From assembly GCA_963667855.2 (NCBI GenBank), contig CAXXKI010000033.1, forward strand, positions 124,001 to 188,000: DNA of 64,000 nt, given 5' to 3'. Below are positions 18,161 through 26,335 of the stretch, piece by piece. The first letter of the stretch is position 1, and each line of letters begins with the position of its first letter. The DNA is from G963667855 sp963667855. GTDB lineage: Bacteria; Planctomycetota; Phycisphaerae; UBA1845. Both the position numbers and the translations under genes were made by a program. The notes beneath the pieces are model-generated. The model ran no database searches. It saw only the letters and a program-made list of their open reading frames with translations, and was not told where the DNA came from.

Positions 18161-18318
18161 AAGTCACCAGAAGTTTCTAGAACCTATCCCATTACTTGGT
18201 AAATGCTTATTCGGCGGATTGAGGTTCAACAGAATAACCCTTTATTTACGCTGTTTACCAAAAGCAAGTTTACGAAACATCGCTTCCTGAGAGGTTTTGG
18301 GATAGCTTCTAGTGACTT
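18161..18318. repeat. long nested inverted repeat (MITE-like or structured RNA)
   Basis: The outer arms are AAGTCACCAGAAG (18161-18173) and CTTCTAGTGACTT (18306-18318), 12 of 13 paired. Inside them CTATCCCA (18184-18191) pairs with TGGGATAG (18298-18305), and TTGGTAAA (18196-18203) pairs with most of TTTACCAA (18254-18261). The whole 158 bp can fold back on itself. It lies between the immunity gene and the convergent DUF4259 gene, so it may be a MITE-like remnant, a recombination end or a bidirectional terminator-like structure. No target duplication was identified. Confidence 0.5.
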
Positions 18319-18335
18319 AAGAATCGACGCCATTC

Positions 18336-18734
18336 TTAGTAAAGTCGTGACTTCAGATCCTTCAATGCGCTCACCCACTTAGGGTAGTCATTTGGGCTTT
18401 CTTTCCACAACTCTTTCAGCTCTGAGTCGCTGAGAATAGCATCAATCACCTGTTGAGCTTTAGCGATTAGACTCGGAGTAGGTTTAGGTTTGCCTTTAAG
18501 CCAATTGGAAACTCTTTCGGGAAGCAAAGAGGAACCATTGCCGTATAATGCTGCTACAACCTCTGCCGCTGCGATCGCAATCGAACAATCCTCCGCTTCG
18601 ATTTCATCTGCTTTATTATTGATCAAGAGATCTAGCGATTCGAAGATAATGGTTGTATCTTTCGATTTTTCGAGTTCTACGACCCAATCGAGTGCATCGT
18701 CGTTTTCGAAACTATTGTGGCCCCATGCTCCCAT
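18336..18734 (-). CDS. DUF4259 family protein
   Basis: This is a 132-aa protein from the ATG at 18734. The reverse strand carries GAGGAAGG 8 nt before that ATG, and the resulting N-terminus MGAWGHNSFENDDALDW is the diagnostic start of the DUF4259 family. A GTG three codons earlier is less likely. The protein is acidic, helical and lacks export signals. Its biochemical function is unknown. It converges on the RHS toxin/immunity pair and could be an additional small defence or immunity gene, but that is only positional inference. Confidence 0.75.
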   Translation of the reverse strand: MGAWGHNSFENDDALDWVVELEKSKDTTIIFESLDLLINNKADEIEAEDCSIAIAAAEVVAALYGNGSSLLPERVSNWLKGKPKPTPSLIAKAQQVIDAILSDSELKELWKESPNDYPKWVSALKDLKSRLY

Positions 18735-19000
18735 TTTATACACCTTCCTCCGTACGTGGTTTGTTAGAGTTCATGATTCGTTTCAACCAAAGTGAGACAT
18801 TTGCGACGTATGAATAATGTACGTCTTTTCGCGGTTCAATGCAATTGTTGTCAGCGGGCATGTCAACAGGCGTGACAGCGGGCAGTCAAAACGGTTCTCC
18901 CGCACTTTTGGTGAAGGCGTGAAATAGGCCGGGCGAAGTGGTAGACTGCGTAGAGTGGGGCCAAGGATGGCCCCTGAAAATGCGGAACGGAGTCTGCCAG

Positions 19001-19135
19001 ATGGTAAATCCACATCTGCCGCAGCCCGACACACTTCGCTGCCAGCAGATTAGTATAGAGCCGGATGTCGTCACGATCACCGTTGAGTCTATGGCACCGC
19101 AGGGAGTTTGCCCCCTTTGCGGGAGTTTATCGTAG
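19001..19135 (+). pseudogene. ISL3-family transposase, N-terminal remnant
   Basis: From an ATG at 19001 the frame encodes about 45 residues, including LPQPDTLRCQQISIE and VCPLCGSLS. This matches the N-terminal zinc-finger region of ISL3-family transposases, where the CPxCG motif is normally followed by an x-HS-x-Y segment and DLP. The reading frame stops at the left edge of the IS256-family element. Immediately beyond the other edge (from 20493) one frame reads AIHSFW, which could be the displaced continuation. The gene was therefore probably interrupted by the IS256 insertion and then largely lost. Confidence 0.45.
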
Positions 19136-20492
19136 AAAGAGATATTGTCAAATTCTGTGGATTGCTGAAAATCAAGCGGCGTTTTTCCTGAGTCCGTCTA
19201 CGAATTCTACTCCTTTTATCACCTCTGCGAGCAAGTTCGATCCATTTAGAGCTCGCCAGTGTTTTTCCGCACATCGAGCCAGCTGAAATACCATAGTCAA
19301 GGTGGCCAGCCTCGATCCACAACCTTTTGTTTTCCGCGTTCGCAATCGCACCGTCGCAAAGGTCGACTCGATCGGATTCGTCGTACGTAAATGGCCCCAA
19401 TGCTCTGCCGGAAAATCGTAAAATGTCAGCGGCGACTCCCGATCCTTGGCCAGGCATTCCGTCGCTTTGGGGTACTTGGCCTTATATGTTTCGATGAACA
19501 GGTCGAATGCACTTTCGGCTTCTTCCCTGGTCTTGGCCATCCATATGTCATGAAGCATCTGCTTGGCTTTTACATGTCGTTTTTTCGGCATTTTGTTAAG
19601 CACGTTGGCCGTCTTGTGAACCCAGCAACGCTGCTCCCTGCTGTCGCCAAGGACTTTGCGCATGGCCGACCAGTACCCGGCCGCTCCGTCACCGGTCACC
19701 AGCTTGGGAAGAACTTTCAAGCCGCGGACCTTGAGATCCAGCAGCAACTCCCGCCAGGATAGTTCGCTTTCGCTATAGCCGTCCTGGATGGCCACCAGTT
19801 CTTTTTTCCCATCCGGTGTAGCTCCCATGACCACTAAAAAACACTGCTTATCCTCATCCAGGCGAACATTGAAGTGGATTCCATCCACCCAGAAATACAC
19901 ATACTACTTGTCGGCCAGTGATCTCTTGCTCCAGGACTCGTAGTCTTTTTGCCAAAACTCCTTGAGTCGTACAACCGTGGAGGCGCTCAAGCCCGGAGCG
20001 TCCGTTCCGAGCAACGCGGCCAACGCTTCGCCGAAATCCCCGGTGCTGATTCCTTTCAGGTATAGCCAGGGGATCAGCTCTTCGATGCTCCTGGTTCGTC
20101 GCAGATATGGCGGCAGGACCGAACTGGTGAAACGCACCCGGTTACCGTTTTCGTCAATCCTTCGGTCGTTCACACGCGGCTGGCGAACCTTGATTGGGCC
20201 TATTCCGGTCTGCAACTCGCGTTCGTCCTTATACCCGTTGCGAACCACCAGCCGGTGATTATTTCCATCTCTGACGTGCTGATGGGCCGAAATGTAATCT
20301 TCAACCTCGGCTTCTATCGCACACAAAAGCATGCGCTGAGCACCTTGTCGCAATAAAGCCGTCAGGGCATCCTGGCACGAAGCCTCTGGAGAAAGAAGCG
20401 TATCTACTGTATCCATGTTTCATGGCGTATCCTTTGTGAATGGGTAATTCTTCTATAATCAATACCCAGGATACGCCGTTATTTTCTCTTTC
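19135..20492 (-). mobile_element. IS256-family insertion sequence (approximate ends)
   Basis: The element carries one transposase gene on the reverse strand. Candidate ends share only the octamer GAAAGAGA (19135-19142) and its reverse complement (20485-20492), after which similarity fades. No 8-9 bp target duplication is seen next to these ends, so the boundaries are tentative and one end may have been altered. The total of about 1.36 kb is normal for IS256 elements. Confidence 0.55.
19172..20416 (-). pseudogene. IS256-family (mutator-type) transposase with an in-frame TAG
   Basis: A 415-codon frame runs from the ATG at 20416 to 19172 with a single interruption, TAG at 19904-19906, after residue 170. 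The two halves are otherwise in the same frame. The DDE residues are present: D in YFWVDGIHFNVR, D in VTGDGAAGYW and E in TTNPIESTFATVR. The C-WVHKTANVLNKMP motif typical of the family is also visible. The N-terminal half has the usual HTH region and a stretch of the RxPRxRR type. The IS is thus recently inactive through one nonsense change, or carries a sequencing error at this base. TAG also ends other genes in the window, so recoding is not supported. Confidence 0.85.
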
Positions 20493-20641
20493 GCCATACA
20501 CAGCTTTTGGTTATATCTCGGATCACTGTTCATGATCTCACTATCCTGACGCAAATATGACCGAGTACGCAAGGCCAGGCAGAATCTCACTTGAAAGCAG
20601 TCATCGAGGTTTCTACTTGCAAATGAGTGAGCTGTCAGCAG

Positions 20642-21700
20642 TTAGTGCGACGATCCACGTGAGTACTTCCCATCTCTAATCCGCCCAGTGACGCACAATA
20701 AGCTAGCAAAGATTATAAACGTAACCGTAGTCGGTTCAGGAACATGAGCTACGCGAAAACCAATGTGGTTGTGTTCAGCTCCAGGTGAGTTAAAGGTATA
20801 GTTCCCCGCGTGAAGAGGGCCCCATGGATCCTCGAATGAACCACCACGCAGTCCGCGAGCCCAACCGTAAAACGCTGTTTCGTTCCATTCGTATAAACCG
20901 CCACCCTGGTCAAACGTACCATATGGACTGGCGGAGTTTTCGTGAGCTCCAACTTCCGTGCGCCAATAAGGAGATCTGACCGTATAGTCGCCTCCACCTT
21001 CACGAAAGGTCGCGTTGTTACCGGGATCGTCTGGTTCTACCAAATCATTGCTAGGTTTTTCGTTGCTAGCAGTTGGATAGTCGAAATAATCGTCTGCTAA
21101 ACCATTGTTTGCGTGATACGCAGCTTTGTACCACTCGTCTTCTGTGGGAATAGCCCACTGCCAATCGGTTTTACGACGCCTACTCATTAACCTCGCGTTG
21201 GTGGTAGCGCCATTTAGTGCGTATGCTCCTACTTCGGTTGTTTCGGCCACTTGCATGCCTGTCGGTTGACCGTTTTGCATCCAATTGCAGAATCTAGCAG
21301 CATCACCCCAGGATACGAAATTAACAGGCCTGTTAGCCCAGTCGTCAGCTACGCTGTAGCTGTAGCCACTAGGGCTCCACTGTCGCCAGATTTTGCATCC
21401 GAAATAATCAGACCACATTTTGGGGTTATATAATCCGTAGGTGTCAGTCGAAGCTACAGCATTGAGAAATTCCGTGTACTGGCCAGCGGTAACTTCGTAT
21501 TTACCGATATTATATTCGTATGCGACTTGCCCGTGCCCATCACCCCAAGTATCGTTACTGTTCCAGGCGTTACCAACTCGGACGGTTTCAAGGCTGGTTA
21601 AGCCCTCTGGCATGTTAAGAACATTAGCATTAGCAAGGGATATTATTGATAGAAAAGCTACAATTGCGACTATAGAGATAATACGCATTGAGATGTTCAT
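20642..21700 (-). CDS. secreted SUMF1/FGE-sulfatase-domain protein with PEP-CTERM anchor
   Basis: This protein has 352 aa. It has a signal peptide (1-26, ending LANA), then a formylglycine-generating-enzyme-like (SUMF1) domain. Family landmarks are IGKYEVTAGQYTEFLNAV, PVNFVSWGDAARFCNWM, RLMSRRRKTDWQWAIPTEDEWYKAAY (split here by position, about residues 165-190), GGGLYEWNE, RGLRGGSF and GFRVAHVPEP. The C-terminus is a PEP-CTERM signal: VPEPTT, a hydrophobic helix and a short basic tail (GRIRDGK). PEP-CTERM proteins are sorted by an exosortase to the cell surface; that enzyme is not in this window. The copper-binding cysteines of true FGE enzymes are not evident, so this is probably a structural or lectin-like relative. 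The Shine-Dalgarno GAGG lies 8-9 nt before the ATG. Confidence 0.85.
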   Translation of the reverse strand: MNISMRIISIVAIVAFLSIISLANANVLNMPEGLTSLETVRVGNAWNSNDTWGDGHGQVAYEYNIGKYEVTAGQYTEFLNAVASTDTYGLYNPKMWSDYFGCKIWRQWSPSGYSYSVADDWANRPVNFVSWGDAARFCNWMQNGQPTGMQVAETTEVGAYALNGATTNARLMSRRRKTDWQWAIPTEDEWYKAAYHANNGLADDYFDYPTASNEKPSNDLVEPDDPGNNATFREGGGDYTVRSPYWRTEVGAHENSASPYGTFDQGGGLYEWNETAFYGWARGLRGGSFEDPWGPLHAGNYTFNSPGAEHNHIGFRVAHVPEPTTVTFIIFASLLCVTGRIRDGKYSRGSSH

Positions 21701-21797
21701 TTCCCGTCCTCAAAAAAATGGCACAACACACCGGCTGTTTCGCTAGTTTTTCGCATTAAGGCTCCCTCCCATTGGAAACCTCGATTTGCCCCATCAG

Positions 21798-21826
21798 TTT
21801 ACATTCATACTGTATCAAAAAGTCAA
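21798..21826 (-). promoter_or_regulatory. candidate promoter of the SUMF1/PEP-CTERM gene
   Basis: On the reverse strand TTGACT (21821-21826) and TGTAAA (21798-21803) are 17 bp apart and point to the start at 21700, about 95 nt downstream. The -10 box is imperfect (4 of 6). The rest of the divergent spacer 21701-22106 shows no gene. Confidence 0.35.
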
Positions 21827-22106
21827 TCTAGATCTCAGTTGTCTAAGCTTTTTCATCATGAGGAGTAGCGGAGTTTCGATGATGCCCAGCCAGAAGTCGC
21901 GGTAGATCCCCAAAATATGTGAATTATCGGACTTGCGGAGGACTCGATTCTCTCTGCTGCTCCGCAAACGGTATTAGTGAGAGGCATTTTGATCGCGGTT
22001 TTCAGTTTTTAATAATGTCTTCTGATTATTCGGCTTGAAATACAGATTCCCATTATTAGGGTAATTCGTTGATATACTGGAATGGGGGATACAGATACAA
22101 GATGAT

Positions 22107-23297
22107 GTGAAACTGGGGGAACCTTTGTTTGGTTTTAAGGAGCCTGCTATCAGCCCAACACTCTCTGAGCGTCAATTGAGAACCAGTACTGGTTTGTTTG
22201 CTATTATCCTCGGCGCCTTGGTCTATCGTTTTATTATAGCTTTACTGCTTGCCTGGTGGGGGAGCATCGCTCCGGTTCGATCTATGCCGGACCAGCATTA
22301 CTACCACCATGAGGTAGGCCCGGTGCGGTCTGTTGTTGGGGATCTATGCGTCAAATGGGATAGCTACTGGTATCTCAATATCGTCGAGCGTGGTTATGAA
22401 GAGATTCCCGGACAAGAAAGTAACACGGCGTTTCTGCCGTCTTATCCGTTTATTATCAAATGCCTAACGGTAACCGGCCTCAGCCCGGCCGTGGCCGGAG
22501 TTGCAATCTCCACGGCTTGTTTCATACTGCTTTTGATTCTCGCCTTCATGTTCGCCGAACAGACTTACGGCGAGGGGAATGGCCGCTACCTTGTTCTGTT
22601 CCTATGCCTGTTCCCATCGTCCTGGGTTTTCCACATGGTTTATACGGAATCCATGTTCAGTGCGGCCCTGTTCGGATTCCTGGTGTTCTACCTTCGTGGC
22701 AACCATTGGGTGGCAGCCTCGGTAGGGTGGTTATTGCCGATGACTAGAGGAGTTGGGTTAGCGATGCTACCGGCCTTAGTTGGAGATGTCCTGCTAACCT
22801 GGCGCAAGGATAAGCAATTACCCAAGGCCGAACTTATTTCACTTGGTAGCGTAATCGCGGGCACGATAGCCGTGTCAGGCGTATATTGGCAAATAACCGG
22901 TCACCCGTTTGGATTCCTGCAGAAAACAGCCGAGTGGTCTACCCAGGCAGGCAACAAAAACTACCTGATTCCCCTAATAGGCAGTTTGCTTGATAATCTG
23001 CACGATAAAGAAGCTCAGGCCTACATCCCGTTCCTGGTTCTTTATACAATGGCTACGGTAGCTCTGCTGATCAAACGAAGAGACGTAACATCACTATTCT
23101 CGGCTGCATACATGGCCATGCTCTTCGCTTCGGCTCACTGGTCACATCTAAGATACCTGTTGCCGCTGCTCCCGCTTCACGCTCTAATCACTTGCTTTCT
23201 GGCAAAACGGAACTGGATCCCATACGTTTTTCCCATCCTGGCGATTATGCAACTGCTGATAACTCGTTTATATCTGGACTGGAGATTCGTGATTTGA
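22107..23297 (+). CDS. PIG-V-like mannosyltransferase membrane protein
   Basis: This is a 396-aa polytopic membrane protein with about nine hydrophobic segments. The loop after the first helix contains WDSYWYLNIVERGY and then NTAFLPSYP, the signature arrangement of the PIG-V / bacterial mannosyltransferase-like GT-C family, in which the WD acidic residue is thought to be catalytic. A KRR-containing loop and a C-terminal pair of helices follow. It probably moves a polyprenyl-linked hexose to a surface glycan or protein. The donor and acceptor are unknown. The start used is GTG at 22107; an ATG 5 nt earlier is out of frame and closes at once. It is a single gene between the PEP-CTERM gene and IS debris, and the second GT-C-type glycosyltransferase in the window. 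Confidence 0.75.
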   Translation: MKLGEPLFGFKEPAISPTLSERQLRTSTGLFAIILGALVYRFIIALLLAWWGSIAPVRSMPDQHYYHHEVGPVRSVVGDLCVKWDSYWYLNIVERGYEEIPGQESNTAFLPSYPFIIKCLTVTGLSPAVAGVAISTACFILLLILAFMFAEQTYGEGNGRYLVLFLCLFPSSWVFHMVYTESMFSAALFGFLVFYLRGNHWVAASVGWLLPMTRGVGLAMLPALVGDVLLTWRKDKQLPKAELISLGSVIAGTIAVSGVYWQITGHPFGFLQKTAEWSTQAGNKNYLIPLIGSLLDNLHDKEAQAYIPFLVLYTMATVALLIKRRDVTSLFSAAYMAMLFASAHWSHLRYLLPLLPLHALITCFLAKRNWIPYVFPILAIMQLLITRLYLDWRFVI

Positions 23298-23694
23298 GTT
23301 CTGGAAGTTGGTGAATAAGCAATTAAGCCAAAGCTAACTCACTCCGCGGGATAACAATCAATGGTTTGGCTCAGGGCATGAATTGTCAGTTGGTATGGCA
23401 GGATATGAGGCGAGAACATGATGCTCAAGTAAGTAAAGTATGCGTCGAGAGATTTGTTCGAAGACTTAGTAGATCTTGCCCGCTGCGGTTCTGGCGGACG
23501 TAGAGTGCTTACGGTGAAGAGGCTCGGGGGGGGCTTCGGGGCTGGAGCTCGAGTAATGTTCGGAAAGGCTAGCTGTTTCCCAATAGTGTAATTACGAGGC
23601 GACGAAAGACTTCTGGGTTCCGCATCGTTTTAAGTCTCTCTCGCAAAATCAATGACGAAATAGGCTATCATTAGACCGCCGAGGCCTTTATCTG
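23298..23694. other. intergenic, no gene recognised
   Basis: About 400 bp between the PIG-V-like gene and transposase debris. I see no conserved ORF and no clear RNA structure. Given the IS21-like fragment that follows, it is probably decayed mobile DNA. Confidence 0.4.
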
Positions 23695-23916
23695 TTGCCT
23701 GAAAGATGTCTTCGTTTACTCAGGTGGTGTGCTGAATACGCTGTGGTTGATAACCTGAAGGTCGCAGTGAACAGGGCCAACCGGTACGGCCTAGGCCTCA
23801 ATCCAAGCATTCGCTGCTCCGTTGTCGAACAGCAATTCTTTTCGCAAAACCACTTTCCAGGCTTTCATAGTAGTTTCGACTCAGAAGTTGCGGTAAAGCC
23901 AAATCGCATTTATTGA
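23695..23916 (+). pseudogene. IS21-family transposase (IstA) fragment
   Basis: The frame encodes RLLRWCAEYAVVDNLKVAVN followed by RANRYGLGLNPSIR. This corresponds to the IstA catalytic-core segment of the form (V/I)DNLKxxV...RY...LNP, including the second catalytic Asp of the DDE triad. The sequence before and after is not recognisable as transposase in this frame, and no start or terminal repeats were found. It is therefore a short decayed remnant. Confidence 0.5.
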
Positions 23917-24087
23917 AACCACTCTGTAATGGATAAGTTTTCTACGGTGGGATTGCTTTATAACAATACATTAATTATTCCATTAATGATGTTAATTAAG
24001 CCAATTTTGAGTATATTGGAAGTGCGGTAAAAACTCGCAATTTAGCATAGCGTTCTACGGACTGCAAACTTTTCATGGAGTTTAAAC

Positions 24088-25329
24088 ATGCAGGGAAACC
24101 AGGCTAAGCTATCCTCTCAAGTGAAGCTTTTAAAACATCTATTACTGACGCTAAGGGAAATCCATGATTTTGTTGAACTCCGTAGGCGTACTTGGTGCGG
24201 AGATGCGCCTATGTGTACGTGGAAGGAGGAGAACGTTGCGGATTTCGAAGATCTCCAGGAATGTACCAGGCAGTTGTCTTTCCTTAGGGACGACTTGACG
24301 GAACTCGCTTCAAGGCTTCATTCCGACAAAGAAGTATGTGAAATCCTTGCTTCGGGGCCGATTTCAGTTGAATTTACTCCGTTTTTGCTGAACTTCCGAA
24401 ATATCCTGGAGCTTGAGCTAGATTGTATTGATAGAAAATTATCCGAATTTCCCTTAGATGAACTAGCTGACTTTCTTGAGATGCAAACCATTAGGTTGGA
24501 ATCAGAATGCGTTCGCCGAGTGCCACCGCAAGAGTCAACGATATATTTTCGGAACAGTGTTTCACTGGACGAGTGGGATGAGCGTGTAGGGCCAGGATCG
24601 CTTAATGACGGAGTATGGGATCGTCAGCCACCCGGAAGCTGTCGGGAGTTCTGTACTTGGTTTATGTATGTTTTAAAAGCTTTGGAGGAAAACCAGGCTG
24701 TTTTTCATAATTGGTATGGAGAACAGGGATTTGACTACGCAGAGGACCGACACGAGGATTTTAAACGAAGGCGAGCGGAACTTGCAGATGCTATGACTTT
24801 GTCTGCAGACATTCTAGACAGGGAAAGGCCTATCTCAGATGCTCTCGTTAATCTTTCTACTAGTAAACCACTTGCAGGCTCGATAGGATTGGCGGTGCGA
24901 TTTCTTCGAGAGGATTTTTTAAACGCCCATGAGGCTGTTCCTTTATTGTTGGGAGATTGTTCAGTTAAAGAAATTCGTGTTTTACTCGAATCTTTTATAG
25001 CTACACTTCCGTTGGAGGGCGCCTCCAGCTGGCCCGAAATTGGTTCTCAAGATCATCGAGCCGAATCAGGGCAGGATAAGCAATGGGGGCTTGAGGAGGT
25101 TGTCGATGAACTTGGTCCCGAAGCTACTGCGAGAGATATTGCCGGATTCCTTGACGTGGAACCCGAAAAAATTCAGTCCAAATTAGCCAAATGGTATAAA
25201 TCATTGGACGCTAAGGATCAGCATTTGGCCAAAATACCGATAGGCTTGCCTGGCCGACGTAGTTCACGATTTAGGTGGAATGTTCGTATGGCCTTTAAGC
25301 CGGTCATAATGCCCTTCTTGCGCAAGTAG
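24088..25329 (+). CDS. hypothetical protein of an integrated element (orphan)
   Basis: This 413-aa soluble protein has no signal peptide or membrane helix. A GGAG lies upstream of the ATG. The N-terminal 250 residues are mostly charged, Leu-rich helices (coiled-coil-like, for example LRDDLTELASRLHSDKEV and FLNFRNILELELDCID). The C-terminal 90 residues look like a separate unit containing GPEATARDIAGFLDVEPEKI, which resembles a winged-helix or HTH segment, followed by a basic tail. I do not recognise a family. It is the first gene of a small block that includes two DNA-binding genes and an integrase at tRNA-Lys, so it is probably mobile-element cargo. A cargo-defence or replication-related role is possible but unsupported. 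Confidence 0.6.
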   Translation: MQGNQAKLSSQVKLLKHLLLTLREIHDFVELRRRTWCGDAPMCTWKEENVADFEDLQECTRQLSFLRDDLTELASRLHSDKEVCEILASGPISVEFTPFLLNFRNILELELDCIDRKLSEFPLDELADFLEMQTIRLESECVRRVPPQESTIYFRNSVSLDEWDERVGPGSLNDGVWDRQPPGSCREFCTWFMYVLKALEENQAVFHNWYGEQGFDYAEDRHEDFKRRRAELADAMTLSADILDRERPISDALVNLSTSKPLAGSIGLAVRFLREDFLNAHEAVPLLLGDCSVKEIRVLLESFIATLPLEGASSWPEIGSQDHRAESGQDKQWGLEEVVDELGPEATARDIAGFLDVEPEKIQSKLAKWYKSLDAKDQHLAKIPIGLPGRRSSRFRWNVRMAFKPVIMPFLRK

Positions 25330-25563
25330 TGTTGGTGACGACTGTTACTTGTTACCGCAAGTTTAGAAAGTCGTATCCAGAATATTTAGAAAAAAAACAC
25401 CTGCCGTACGATCCCAACAGGCCGTTTTTCCTATTAACAAAAGCCATTTCTCACCTTTCCAAGACTTTCCTCAGGCCACACATGGCAACTCGAACCGCTT
25501 CCACATTGTTTGTGTGGTATAGCAAAGTGTAGCCTGTTTTGATCGCGAAAAGGAGTATGCAAC

Positions 25564-25761
25564 ATGGCAAACAGCACTATACAAGAGATCGCAATTGAGT
25601 TTGGTGTTCCTGTTCATCGAGTACGCTATGCGGTTCATGCTTGTCGCATTGCGCCTTGTCGGCGAATCGGTAACATTAGAACATTTTCTGCTATCCAAGT
25701 TACCGCGATAGGAGCAGTACTAGCTGCCGAAAAAGGGTTTAGTACAAACAGCAAGGCCTGA
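25564..25761 (+). CDS. small HTH (MerR/excisionase-like) DNA-binding protein
   Basis: This 65-aa protein is preceded by AAAAGGAG 8 nt before the ATG. The segment IAIEFGVPVHRVRYAVHACR followed by IGNIRTFSAIQVTAI has the helix-turn-helix and wing of MerR-type or excisionase-like proteins: the G-V-P turn, the R-Y/R-R contact helix and an (R)TF(S)...Q(V) wing. It lies between the orphan gene and the second HTH gene of the element. It may regulate the integrase or steer recombination direction. Confidence 0.6.
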   Translation: MANSTIQEIAIEFGVPVHRVRYAVHACRIAPCRRIGNIRTFSAIQVTAIGAVLAAEKGFSTNSKA

Positions 25762-25933
25762 AAGGTTCTTTGTTGTTTTCTCAGAAAAGAGTGAAGGGAT
25801 GGGTAGGCGATACGTATTTGCCATTGTGGCGATAACGCTACGAATATTAATCAAGTGCGTTACATGATGAATCGAATACTGTTGTCAAAGTAAACCGGAA
25901 TGAGTTTGGAGTCGTCGTTCAGGAATAATCGCT

Positions 25934-26185
25934 ATGAAGTTAAAACCAAGTATCGAACCTATAGCATTAAGTGCTGATGAAGTGGTCAAATGTTTGTTTC
26001 CCAGTATGTCAGTTAATTATTGGCGGAATATGGATAGTGACGGGTGTACGCCTGCAGCATTTAGCACGAGCGAACGAAAGAAGTTGTGGCTTGTAGATGA
26101 TCTAAGACTGTGGGCTGCTCTTGGCTACCCCAAACGGCCGAAATTCGAGCGTGAAAAGAAAAGACTTGACTCACTTGCGAGGTAA
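25934..26185 (+). CDS. AlpA/excisionase-like helix-turn-helix protein
   Basis: This 83-aa protein contains LSADEVVKCLFPSMSVNYW, then RNMDSDGCTPAAF, and LWLVDDLRLWAALGYP. This is the normal layout of AlpA/Xis-like HTH proteins found beside planctomycete integrases (SA.EVA..L..S...W..D..G..P..., then W...DL..W...G.P). A likely role is recombination directionality factor or integrase regulator. It stands 150 bp upstream of the integrase, with a structured element in between. Confidence 0.65.
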   Translation: MKLKPSIEPIALSADEVVKCLFPSMSVNYWRNMDSDGCTPAAFSTSERKKLWLVDDLRLWAALGYPKRPKFEREKKRLDSLAR

Positions 26186-26239
26186 GTCGATGATCAGCGT
26201 GACTAAAAGGACGTTTCCAATGCAATCTGTATCTTCAAT

Positions 26240-26321
26240 CTTTCGATGCGCCGTAGTAGCTGGGTCGCGCGAGCACCAGGCCGTTACGTCCAACGGTAGT
26301 CCTACTGCGGCGCATCGGAGG
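26240..26321 (+). ncRNA. structured three-way-junction element in front of the integrase (candidate cis-regulatory RNA)
   Basis: A long outer helix pairs CGATGCGCCGTAGTAG (26244-26259) with CTACTGCGGCGCATCG (26302-26317). As RNA this is 16 pairs with one G-U, and it extends outward for about four more pairs (26240-26243 with 26318-26321), two of them G-U. The closed segment contains two small hairpins: CTGG(26260-26263)/CCAG(26276-26279) and CCGTT(26281-26285)/AACGG(26292-26296). The 3' strand of the outer helix ends in GGAGG (26317-26321), just before the integrase ATG at 26336, so the fold could control translation. A DNA role as a recombination site is the alternative. It matches no riboswitch class that I know. 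Confidence 0.45.
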
Positions 26322-26335
26322 TTGAGGTCAATTCC

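Noticed and set aside
19904..19906. Programmed readthrough or recoding of TAG in the transposase
   Set aside because: TAG terminates other genes here (for example at 12120-12122), and no stimulatory structure was apparent.
25329..25532. 67-codon ORF after the orphan gene
   Set aside because: It has a non-ATG start overlapping the previous stop, no Shine-Dalgarno and no recognisable domain.
26240..26321. Reading the three-way junction as a tRNA or an integron attC site
   Set aside because: It lacks tRNA invariant bases and an anticodon arm. A GTCCAAC heptamer exists but has no matching inverse core site or gene cassette array.
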